64,000 nucleotides of DNA from NCBI GenBank assembly GCA_031763025.1, contig JASSKH010000042.1:1612001-1676000 (forward strand), given 5' to 3'. The notes under the pieces are model-generated. The model was not told where the DNA came from and ran no database searches. It saw nothing but the letters and a program-made list of their open reading frames with translations. This stretch comes from Macrocystis pyrifera (Eukaryota; Sar; Phaeophyceae; Laminariales; Laminariaceae). Below, piece by piece: positions 33,453-44,184 of the stretch. The position numbers were made by a program, and so were the translations under genes. Position 1 is the stretch's first letter. Every line of letters starts with the position of its first letter.

Positions 33453-34309
33453 TATTAAATGCATACGTAGACCGTGGGCCCGCGTCAGGCATTGGTCCGC
33501 CGTTCCGCCTCTCACACTTGTTCGTCAGCCACTACGTTATTATACTACTATAATAGAGTTAACACACGCCTCTACATTGTTGGAATATGCAAGCTTGTCA
33601 AGTCTGTTCGTATGTAATTCCGATATCCATAGATAGGTCTGCGATGATCTACGGTAAGGTTGATGGTAGGACAAACAAACATAGTTATTATATATTGTAG
33701 AGCACGATTACTCGTAGTATATCGTATCATAGGCATTCGTCGGGCGTCGCGGTCGTCAATACGTCAGTCATTGCACGCCTCTACATAGTAGTAGCCATTC
33801 GTCGGGGGTCGTGATATGCCGTTACATACTCATCGACAGTTGTGCCGTTACATTTTCGTCGGTTGGACGTTACGCCGTTACGGACTTTATTGTCGGTCGA
33901 TCTTTTTTACGCCGGTAATACTTACTACGTGCTCGTCGACAGTTACTTAGTACATCGCTGCACAGTGATCGGCAGCTGCATACATCGGTACAGTTTTTGT
34001 CGGCCGTCACTACGTGCATGCCGTTACGTATGACTGGCCGCTGCTAGTAACTGCAGCACACACCCGTTAATTGTTTACTGTTTAATACTAGTATTTATTG
34101 TTGCGTTTGCCATCCTCAGCAATGTGCGCAGGCAGCATGAATGAACTTCAACGTTGATGACTCATAAACTTTCCCGGAAAGAAGAGTACCAACAAGGGGA
34201 AACAATTAAAAAAGGAAAGCTGCTATTTATACTGTATGCACGAAGTTTTACTGACTTTCTGTCCATACGTCCTGCTTAACACCTTCCGCGCCATCATCTC
34301 CCTATCCCC
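33453..34309. other. No recognisable gene
   Basis: AT-rich spacer with repeated cgtcggncgttac-type words (33485-34030: ccgttac and tcgtcgg recur more than ten times), a degenerate low-order repeat. No domain is visible in any frame. Confidence 0.4.
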
Positions 34310-35967
34310 CCCCCCCCCACGACGCTTGCAGCCAGCTGGCCGGTAGATATGATATAGTCTACCCCAAGACGTTCGAAGCTTTCTACCGCTAAGGTGGCAA
34401 GGTCATGGCTCCTTTCGTCGAAGGACGCGCCCTTGTCCAGGACGAGCATAGTGCGGACGCTTGCGCGCCTCGGAGGTATAGAGGTAATAAAGCTGATTCA
34501 TCTTGGTCAGCCCCTCCTCCTCGCAGGCATACCTGCGCTTGTGGGTCTGCATGGGTGACGTCCAGCAGGATGAACCTCTCCCTGAACTCTCGAATCGGAA
34601 CGTCCCGAAAACCGTCTTCCCTCACAACAGTGTCCATCCGCAGATCTCGTTCCACCGTGAAAAGGTTCCCCTCTCTCATCTTGTGGTGAGGATTCCTAAG
34701 TCAGCGTGCGGGAAAGATCACGTAGAAAGCGACCATTGTTGGTTCACATGCGTCCATGCTCTGGGGCAGGTGCGTGCGTGTCGGGCGTCCACGTCGACTG
34801 CATCGCAGCAGGGGCACTTCACCGCCTCGTGCTCTTCAATCCCAACGAAGCACCTTCCAGTTTCCCGGAATTGTGCGGCCGGTATGACACGGGGCGAGTC
34901 CGTTGGTCGCGCCCGAAGGCATGCAGTGGCTCCTGTCCCTCGTGGGCTCCTGTACCGAGCCTCGGCGAAGGTCTATGTTTCCCTCCGCCCCAGCCCTCCC
35001 AGCGAGTCGTCCGGTCCCGGCGGGTGTGCCACCTCCAGCAGCTGGTCCCACGAAGCTGTTTGTGCGCGGCATGCCGGCCCTGGCTGACCAGGTTGCCCTA
35101 AATAAAAAAATGAGTTTTTCCTGGGGTTGACAGTTGCGGCGCCATGCACCGCTAGCGTAGCATGTCCTTCTCTGCAAGCCATGGGGTCTAGTCCCCCTCT
35201 ACGCCTAGACCCCATGGCAATCGAGAGTCGTGAACAATGCTGCCTTCCGTCGCTTCTTCCGTTGACCCCCCAATGTGTTTCGGATTTCCCGCTAGCTATC
35301 TCCGAGCTGAGCGATATCGCTCGATTCGGGGAGCTCCTCTCTTCACCCGGTCTCCCAACGGACCAGTGAGATCTGCTAGAAAATCCGGCACAATGCCAAC
35401 TCTGCTGCTGGTAGAGGCAGGCAAGCGCCTCGCTTCCGTCGACGGCAGCTCTAACCCTCCCACTCCCACAGAGAGAGAGCAATGTTTGGGCTTGATGGTG
35501 AGGTTCCAACACCAGCCGATTTACTCGGGCAGCTCTCCCTGAACAACGGCTGTGCCTCTGCCGCGCGCGCGGTAGCTCGAGGACCTTCTCGTACGACCGC
35601 TGCGTACCGCTGTCTGCCCTCTGGCAATCTTCGAGGAGCAGCCCCGTGGCCAGCGCGCTTTCGAGGTAAACTTGTCTTCTGCCCAAAGGGATTCGATGGC
35701 GACCAGGGCCACCGCTTTTCCTTGTCCGGGGCATGTTAGCGAGAGGTATCGCGAAAGGTGGTCCGTTCCTCCATCCTTCACTGCCTCCATGGCTTGCTCG
35801 AGCAGCGTGCATTCGTTTGCGTTGATCAGAACAGCCGACCACGGTCCGTCATCCCACCTTCTCGTATGAAATTCGGCCATCAACGGCTTCCAGGAGTCAA
35901 ATCTCCTCGGCCGTCGGGACGTGCCCTTTCGAGGATATTGTCACAGTTTTGCTGACTGAGTGGAGTA

Positions 35968-36165
35968 GTAGGCTATCCCTTCTTCCCAACAAATGGTACG
36001 CTTTGAGAGTTCGATTCTCGGTTATAATCAACGTTTCCAGGTAGGAAACAAGGGGAAGGACGCTTCCTCTGCTGTATCCACAGCAGCGCTTGACGAGGGA
36101 TTCGCTCCGGAGATCCGAGTCAAACTCACAAAAGTATGTTTTCTTGGTCGGAAGGGATAGCCTAC
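35968..36165. mobile_element. 198-base TIR element inserted in the LINE
   Basis: Perfect 15-base terminal inverted repeats GTAGGCTATCCCTTC (35968-35982) and GAAGGGATAGCCTAC (36151-36165). The interior has gagttcgattctcgg, a B-box-like word. No coding capacity. The flanks show no clear target duplication. It interrupts the LINE between the RT region and the linker. Confidence 0.75.
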
Positions 36166-36435
36166 AAGTCTAGACCACTAAGTCAGCGCTGACTGGGGGG
36201 TCTAGTAGATTGTCCCTTTTCACCAGTACTGGCGGAGTTGACCACGTTGCTGCTGTCGTCTAGCCCTCGCCGGAGGAAGGCGAAGACTCTGACGGGTGGG
36301 CCGCGGCTCCCAAAAGGAGACAACGTCCGTGCACGTGAAGGCTTCCACATCCTTCTCCCTGGAACCCATCTCTGAAACGCTTCAGCCCCGGTCGCAATGC
36401 CAGACAGAACATTGCCGGCCCCATCCCCCCTCCCT

Positions 36436-36871
36436 TTTTTTTTTTCTTTTGGCGGTCGCCCACGGCTGGTCGTCGAGTCAGATCATTTGTGCGAGGTAAA
36501 TAACATTTACTCTACACAAGGGAATTAATCGTATCACGTACAGTAGTGTTCAAGGTAAGGCACCCAATAGGCAGTTACATAGTGCTCCCATTGCTGTCTC
36601 TGGAAGTGGCTACACCGGAAATTAAACTAACTCATTGAAGCTGTCATCCATATGCAAGTCCGCCTCACAAGCGGTTTTTAGTAGGATGCAGCTCACCCTT
36701 CATGTGACTCGCCGGACACCTCACGGCGCTTCGCGCTTGGTGCAAGCAATGTCTGCCTGGTCGGTGAAAGCCCGACATGCTCCGTCCCGGCATTGTAGGG
36801 ATGCGAGGGTCTATGGTCATACGACTACGGCCATGCATGAAATCGAGTACATCTCTCCTATCGAGTATACG
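36436..36871 (+). mobile_element. C-tailed repeat A, copy in the LINE
   Basis: This roughly 436-base sequence is co-linear with 55275-55690 (gcggtcg...catttgtgc, aggcagttacatagt, tcctactg..., cttggtgcaagcaatgtc, cccggcattgtagggatgcg, catgcatgaaatcgagta) and ends in a C tract. It sits exactly inside the reverse-transcriptase motif QQG(D)PMGP. The 11-base CCCCCCTCCCT at 36425-36435 recurs at 36874-36884, a candidate target-site duplication, with the caveat of low complexity. Confidence 0.8.
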
Positions 36872-37520
36872 CCCCCCCCTCCCTGCTGGACACCGCTGGA
36901 GCAAGCGGTCGTCCTGGTCCCCCGGCGGAGTCCATCCGGAAAAACACGTCAGCTGGTCTTGCTCCATCATAGCACTCGGCTACAAACGGCGTGAGCGCTG
37001 GCACGCGGTTAGCCACCTCTGCAAGCACCATCGTCTTTTTTAGAGTGTCAAGGCGTTGGAGCACTCGGTGAAACGGGCCAGCTGCCTTGTTTTGTGCAGC
37101 GTTCGTTCCTAATCCGACATGCTCCAGGCTCCTATATCCGGGTACGGCGACCCAAACTTCCTCACACATCTCGGTTGACCTCCTCCAACCGCGGCCGTTT
37201 CTGCTGTCGCGTGCTGCCTGCGGTGATGACCCTCCTCTATGTCGTGCCCACGGAAACTGAACGGCGTTTTCCCCCTACTGCGGCTAGGCTCGACTGCACA
37301 AGAAAAACAACGCTCGGAATGCTGGTGGCAAAGCGTACGGCGGCTCCTCGACGATTCTCCATCAGAAGGCTCTGTCATGCTCCGGCCGAACTCCTCCCGC
37401 TCGAGAGGTCGATGTGAATATTGGACTGCAGGTGTGCATGAACCGTTGATCGTCGTTTCCGGGGGCCGGTAGGGCGCTGCTGGAGGGAGCGGAGCGGATG
37501 GCATCGAAGAGCACCTCCGA

Positions 37521-39900
37521 GGTACCCGTCACCCGGGTGCCACGGGGGAGCAATGCGATCTTCGATGGCGCTCGCTAGCACTGCAGCCGCCACCGCAGAC
37601 ACGGCCGCCGCCGCAGACACGACAACTAATTGTTTCTTTTTATTGTAGGAGATTTTATGCCTTACAACTATGTACCCGGTGCTGCAATAACGAGGAATCA
37701 GGTATCAGGTAGAGTATGTTAATTTACGGACACATACTGCTGTAGTGCAGTCAAATTGACTTATTTTTGTTTGTCCGGAAAGGATCTCAACATCGTCTCT
37801 AATTACAGCAGTATAGGTGTTTGATATACGTACCAACTAAAATTATGTTGTTTCACCTAGTGTTTGACGACATACCAGTGGAGAGTAGGTGTACCCGCTA
37901 TACCAAGAAAGCCCGACCTCACTTGGGCCTCGAGAGAGAAGTGAGTTCGACGGCAATTTCCATTTTTAATCCTTTCCAAACACTTGGAAACCCCCCCGGT
38001 CGTTTACGGAGTAACGCATGTTTGCTCCGTACATCCTTACAGACAACAATGTCCACCTCCTCCGAGGCCAACGATATTATTTTTTTATCAAGTGTATGGG
38101 TCGGGTGATAATATTTAGTTAACGACTTGATCCATTAGACTAGTAGCGTTACATTTTTTCAGTTATAGTTTTGTTTACAGGAGACGATTGATACACTACC
38201 AGTTATATTTAATTACTTAATAACTTGCAGTATTCAATGTTAAAGATACCACCAGATGGTACTTCGCAGTAGGCTGCAAAGGCTGGTGCTGGTAGTCGTT
38301 AGACTGACCGAGCAGACACGCTGTGTCGAGGATGTGAGAAGTTGATAACGCTTAGAAGGTTCGCTTCACTTTACTTCATATAAATTAACTTGATGATACC
38401 AGCGATGACGCTCGTCCTGCGTCAATGCAGTAGAGCCGCTTGGTAGAGCTAGACGTCGCAACCAGGGAAGGGTAGACAAACCACGTAGACAAACGCAGGG
38501 AAGCCAGACGAAGAACTGAGCTAGGATATCCGACTTCGAACTCTGTACTCGTGGATATCCGGTAGGTACGTTACACAAAGAAATGCGGCGCAACCTGAAA
38601 TAACGCGGTGGAACCCAAAACAACCAGCTTCAACACATGCAGATAGTCTGTACAAGCGTAACATTCCAACACACCCACCAAGCACACTTGTCGTACCGAT
38701 GAGCAACTCTGTAGGCTACCTGCTACTGCTGTGGCGCTGCAGCAAGTGCTAACATGGAGCTGTACATTCGCTACAGAACATTGATAATGCCAATACATTG
38801 ATTTCGTCAACTTCTTAACATTCAATAGTGTGGGTCAATTAGTTTCGACAACAGAGAGAAACGATAGAAGAAGTATATGCCATAGGGTGCAGGGGCGTGT
38901 GTGAAACTTTGTATTTAACTAGGAGACTATTAATGTCATAGGAAAATGCTTGAGCTATGATAGTGTGGACTTGTTTTTTTTGGTAACTGGTACTCGTTGA
39001 TCAAAATCGCGACCCAATCAAATGAAATGAAACCATAGTTGGCATAAAAAGGTGACCCCAGCGCATTTGGTCCGAATTACTTAGAATCTGTACGCACGAA
39101 ACGATCAGTCTGTCTGTCGAAGCCTAGCTACCCCTGCGAGAACAGCGTAAAACAAATGCCCACAGCAAAAGGGTGGACCTTCACACCCACCCTGCAGGCT
39201 TGGTACCTGTGGTAGTATTTTTCTACACGATCATTTCAATCCCAGGGATGGGCGCCGCGCTGAGAGTGCACCTGGCACGGTGTTTATCCGGGGCGAGGCC
39301 CTCCTGCTCTGAAGCTGATGGGCAGGCCTCATCCAGTCTAATACCTGCTACATTGAATGACCGTTGGCAGCGTGATAAAAGACAGCTGTACGCCAGCAAC
39401 AAGTAGTGATACCCTCGGAACGAATCGTTGACGGCCGTTACAAAAAGACCAAAACCGCAAATATATACAAAAGAGAGGACCATGCCATCATTCGGGTTCA
39501 GCCCTGTTTCAGCGCATGCCAGTAGAAGCCAAAAGAACCAAGGACCAAGAGCGCAGGAAGAAGCAAAAGAAGCGCAAAGGAACCAACAGCCAAGTGAAAG
39601 AGGCAAAGCTGATGAAGTGCGTTCCTTTCAGGTACTACAACACTGCCGTTTGTTTTGTAAGAATGCTCTCGTGAGGACTAAGAGACTGGTGCTGCGAATG
39701 GAGGGGTTCGCCCATTTTCACTACCACCGCGTCTAGGCCACTCGGACAAGTGGCTTCGAACATCACTCGACATTGGACTCGAAAAGGTTTTGTTGGCGCA
39801 GCATATCAACAACAAAACGCATTCCATGGCGGTGCATATGGAAAAACCAAAAGGCATATAAAGGCATACGCCTAGAAAACAATGGCTGGCGTAGTCACCC
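37521..39900. other. No recognisable gene
   Basis: Short frames on both strands carry no recognised domain. 37560-37625 has a gcagccgccaccgcagacacggccgcc repeat. The region 38140-39060 is AT-rich and featureless to my reading. Confidence 0.4.
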
Positions 39901-40783
39901 CGCCGAGTGGCTCTGGGCAGATGAAAACAAAACACCAGCCAAGAAGAGGAGCGAAGGGTCCAAAGTCCGAAGGCGGGGGAATCTTGGGCTATATTCGTTC
40001 TGGAAATTTTGCTGTAGATGTCTGGATAATTTGAATCGATCGGTTTCATTTTCGTTTTTCGTCGCTATTAAAATACTGCGATATTCTTTTACGCCGCCAC
40101 AACGACCATTCAATGCACGCATTGGATCGGGAGGAGACCTCCGGCCCCGATCGATGTGGTCCTGTACCCAGACCTCCTTGCAGCTTGTGTGTGTCTGTAC
40201 GTCATTAGCCATACCTGCCGGGCGCTGTGTTGTCTCACCCAAACTTGCTTCGTACTGTCATAAGTGCCTGGCTATACTTTTGGCGGGCGTCGGCATGCAC
40301 GAGGAGGGTAAAACCACAGTACGTTGTAGCTCTTTTTATTTTCTATTATCCAGTATGAGCTTCAACGTTGATCTCTCATGAACATTCCCCGAAGAAACAA
40401 GAAAACCAAAGGATACCAGAACACGAAGAAATGACGCCTGAAACATGCGCAAAGTCTTATTTACTCCTTCTGCAGTCTAATGCGCCTACTTCCTGCTCAA
40501 TTATGGACGCCTACGCTACGTGTTCTATTTACTATTAGTACTTCGACTACTAACTGTCCGTGCCAACTCGCCAGCCCCCCAGCCTCATCTCCCCTTCCTC
40601 CTCCTCCTCCTCCTCCTCCTCCAAACGTAATGATTCCGAAACGTAGTGTCACCGCTTGCTTGCTGTCACCAGTTTTTTTTTTCGCTGATCATATATATAT
40701 TATTTAATACTGCTCGGTATAGTGAGTAGTGATGATGAGTATCCTAACGTATATTTCTAAAAACAGAAATAACAGGTACACTA
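39901..40783. other. No recognisable gene
   Basis: Short open frames only. A (CTC)n run lies at 40594-40621. The phrase tatttttcttgtttcttcggggaatgttcatgagag (reverse of about 40365-40400) resembles 34140-34200 (tgaatgaacttcaacgttgatgactcat...), so a small dispersed repeat is present at both sites. Confidence 0.35.
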
Positions 40784-40960
40784 TTACGGGGGACCACTCG
40801 TAGTAAATAGGACCTACGGTACACACCGGAATATATTTCCCTGTATCTTTACTATTACGGGGGACCATATAGTAAATAGGACCTACGGTACACACAAAAC
40901 ATATATATTTCGCTATTTTTACGAACAATATTTGGTCCTATTTACTATGGTCCCCCGTAA
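40784..40960. mobile_element. Two Stowaway-like MITEs, one truncated, in tandem
   Basis: A first left half starts TTACGGGGGACC at 40784. A full element starts at 40855 with the same TIR and ends GGTCCCCCGTAA at 40960, flanked by TA. The first has lost its right half, either because the second inserted into it or by deletion. Confidence 0.85.
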
Positions 40961-41660
40961 TACCTGGTATGAAATACACACCGGAAAAATGCTCCGCTCT
41001 CGTGGCAAGCATGCTACGTGCAACCTCGGAAATATATTGCTGTTCTTTCCCAAATATAGACACCCCCGGGCCTTAAATTCTGCAGCTTCAAGTTGTGTGT
41101 TCCTCACATGCTGACTGTATTTCCTGCATGATGAGGCCATATGAAACCCGCAGTGCGCGCGATCGAAGCATCACACACAGCTTGCAAAAATACGAGTTTC
41201 GACGATTTCCCCGATCTCTCACAAGCTGTTGTTGCTGTTTTTTGTAATTTTTATAAATATATACCTATAGGTCCTGGTGCTACGTTCACACTTCGGCTCG
41301 TGGGGAGTCTTAATATCCCCCGGGGCATTCTGGGTAATACGCCGTGGTCACAGGCGGTGGGAGTGTCTCTTTTTCTGTGGTCCCCTTCCTACTCCCCCTC
41401 CTGGGGTTTATCTTTATTTTTTGTTGTGCGTACAGGGTTAAGTATTGAGTTTTCCCCTATTGTTTTTATTAGTATTGTTAGGCACAAACTGCTTTTTTTT
41501 TTTAATTTTCGTCAACAGACGAAAGTTTGGTAACTCATGATCTCGAATACTTTCTCTACTCGGACGCAATATTCCACTCCAGAGTTATTCGGGCCTGTTC
41601 TGCGACCACAGACTGCATTGTTGCGATCATCTCATGCGCGAACGTCTTCAACACAAAACT
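40961..41660. other. No recognisable gene
   Basis: Short frames only, no domain. A TACCTGGTA word at 40971 directly follows the MITE. Confidence 0.4.
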
Positions 41661-41704
<44 letters not shown>

Positions 41705-42035
41705 CGCTCAGCAACGAACGGCGGAAGATATCTCCCTTTCTTCGTTGCAATAATATTTAGCACTATTATTATACTATAATTGTCGTTTTTTTCTTCTTCT
41801 ATTATAATATCCATATATTACTATTAATAGTCAGTCTGTCTTTCTATGTATCTATGTATCTATCCTTCCATCTATTTATATGCCTATGTATCTATCCATC
41901 CATATATCTGCCTAATATATATATATCTGTCTATCTGTCCATCTATCTATCCATCCATCCACCTATATATCCATCTACTTATCTATCTATTCATCCATCC
42001 ACATTTATTCATCTATCCATCTATCTACTCGTTGT
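41661..42035. repeat. (TA)n and (TATC)n microsatellites
   Basis: (TA)n at about 41662-41695 and a degenerate tatc/catc array from about 41838 to 42032. Open frames encoding YIYIYI or IYLSIHPS repeats are artefacts of these. Confidence 0.95.
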
Positions 42036-42289
42036 ATCCGATAGACTCCATATCATACATACGGTCAACCCCAAATATGCTACAAATAATATAATAAACG
42101 ACCGGTATTTTTGCTCTAATACACTAGTTTTGGTGTAGAGAGCCGGTCAGTCATGGGGCGAAACCGCCGCGGTCTCCCATAATACTACGAATGCATACTG
42201 CTATTAATACTAAGACCTCGGTCATTACCGCCCACTAATAATCAATTGTGTGCGGTGTTTTGTATTTGCATTTCCTTGAGTTTTACCTA

Positions 42290-42394
42290 TTACGGAGGAC
42301 CATAGTAAATAGGACCTACGGTACACACAGAAGCCTATATATTTACCTATATTTACTATCAATATTTGGTCCTATTTACTATGGTCCCCCGTAA
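42290..42394. mobile_element. Stowaway-like MITE, copy 8
   Basis: TTACGGAGGACC...GGTCCCCCGTAA with TA on both flanks. Internal aataggacctacggtacacac and caatatttggtcctatttac match the family consensus. Confidence 0.9.
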
Positions 42395-43319
42395 TAGTAA
42401 GGTCTCCACGTATGCGACGAAAACCTCCGCGTTTTTTCCGCGCGTCCGTTTCTGACCGGCCATCTATAATTCAGCACTTGCTACCGCGAGATAGACGTTG
42501 CAACTGGTATTGGTGCAGTACGTTGCCCTCCAACAACGCCCAGACCTACAACCTAGATCACTCTTATCCTCAGTATAAGGAATACGTGTCGGCTACGGTA
42601 AGTGCTCGACGAAGTATTAATGAAAAGAAAAATAAGTATCGACGGCAACAACCGACAAACACCAGCAACAAAACGGACAGATTTTTGGCGCGCCAATCAA
42701 TGCCTTTTAAGGCCCTGTTCTGTGGTTCTTAGTATTTTACGGGGGCGGTCGTTCAAGGAGTAAAATCGCGGCATTTAGCAAACATGCTACTGGTGCGTGG
42801 GAGGTCGGTGTTTTTGGCGCGCGGCAAGGCCCATTTGGGACATATCACACCGACTGCCTGCAGTGTACCGGAGGGTTAAACAACGCGTCAGACCGCGGGC
42901 TCTTACACGTGCCAAGCATGTTCGACTGACCGTCCGTACACAGGAAAAAAAAAACAGTAAGTGATGGTACTGTAACATGCGGCTGACATCTCGGAGGCAC
43001 CAGGCTTTGCGCTACAGCTATACAACGGTCAACAAACCCGTTGCATCAACCCCCTTGTTAGCACTGCAGTGACCGAAGTGGAACACCTGTTATAAGGGGC
43101 GCTTCATAGGACAACTGAAAGCAGTCGGAACACTGCTGTATTCTAAGGCCGAAGGGGTGGGCCTTTCGACGCGCAAACAAAGACCGGTCTCCTCTAATAC
43201 TGTAAGTAATGGCCTATCATTGCTAAAAAAAAAAATAAGGTACGCACGAGTCCCATAATCCCACGAGTGTACAAGTAAGTGGATCATTCAACAAAAAATG
43301 ACCGACCACGAGACGGGGA
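42395..43319. other. No recognisable gene
   Basis: One plus-strand frame of 106 codons (42412-42732) has no recognised domain. Words like gcggtctcccataat (42165) and ggtcgttcaaggagtaaaatcgcgg (42745) are diverged copies of the tRNA-like block at 7713. Confidence 0.4.
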
Positions 43320-43615
43320 GAGGGGGGGGGGGCAGATAGATGTACTCATGCCATGCATGGCCATGTATTCGTTCGGTCATACATCCTCGCGACCCTGCAG
43401 TGCGGGGATGGAGCAAAGCGGTTTTCATCGACCAGGTAGACGTTGCTTGCACCAAGCAAGACGTCGAGCACCAGGCGTGAAGCGCCGTGAGGTGCTCGGC
43501 GACTCGCGTGAAGGGCGAGCTGCATCCTACTAATAGAAATAGACCTACTAATAGAAATAGAAAAAGCGCTTGTGAGATATGCGGACTTTCTTGCACATGG
43601 GTGACAGCTTCGAAC
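43320..43615 (-). mobile_element. C-tailed repeat A, reverse copy
   Basis: Reverse complement of the 36436-36871 family: G run, gatgtactcatgccatgcatgg, gcggggatgg, ggtagacgttgcttgcaccaag, aggtgctcggcgactcgcgtgaagggcgagctgcatcctac. A gtgctc/agaaatagacctactaata duplication is present near 43530-43562. Confidence 0.75.
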
Positions 43616-44184
43616 GCACCGATTTTTTTATTTTTTTTTCTGGTGTGGTGGCCTTAAGCCACTTCAAAAGAAGGCAAAGAGGGGGAGTCGCAAGAAGAAA
43701 AGAGCCGCACGTTCGTTCGTGGAACAAGCCCAAGCCCATCTGCCTCCACGTGAAATCAGCGACAACCACCACCAACCACTAACCATTGACCACCAACCAT
43801 CAAATACCAACCGCGCAGCTAAGAACAACAACAACACAACAGCAACAACACAGCAACAACTTCAATCTAGATACCCACATTCCTGCGGTATACGAGTATC
43901 TTTGCCAGGCCAGGAGGTCGTCGTATTTTTTAAGATACGTAGAATACCTGCCGCGGGTGTAACTCAAATACAGCCCCATCCTCTATCAACTCCCATCCCG
44001 GTGACGAGTGCCGCGCATTCACGTCTTCACAAACTACCACAGGTACCACACCCAGGAGAAGCGCATCCGGACCATCCGCCCACCAGATCAGAAACCCCTG
44101 TGCCTGGACCACCAGCAAGCAAACCTGTGTGGGGGCATATTCATACATCGTACCCCTGGTTAGTCGTACCATCACATACATACA

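Larger units (their letters stand above)
34310..37520 (-). pseudogene. Non-LTR (LINE-type) reverse transcriptase remnant
   Basis: Minus-strand fragments lie in the order of a LINE ORF. At 37169-36885: EHVGLGTNAAQNKAAGPFHR ... ANRVPALTPFVAECYDG ... GVQQG, the RT core up to the QQGD motif. At 36425-36260: MGPAMFCLALRPGLKRF, the strand after QQGDPMGP. At 35883-34836: a long linker with WSAVLINANECTLLEQAMEA and LSRYLSLTCPGQGKAVALVA. At 34860-34700: CPCCDAVDVDARHARTCPRA, the CCHC-like zinc motif. At 34679-34310: RMDTVVREDGFRD ... FILLDVTHADPQAQV, then LGVDYI and AASVVGG, the typical C-terminal tail. Many frameshifts and two insertions (35968-36165, 36436-36871) mean it is dead. The catalytic YxDD appears degraded (reads like FTCTDVVSF). 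The 5' part of the element is not identified. Confidence 0.85.

Noticed and set aside
34973-35842. 289-codon minus-strand frame as an independent gene
   Set aside because: It shifts in and out of the LINE linker frame and lies between the RT and zinc motifs of the same remnant.
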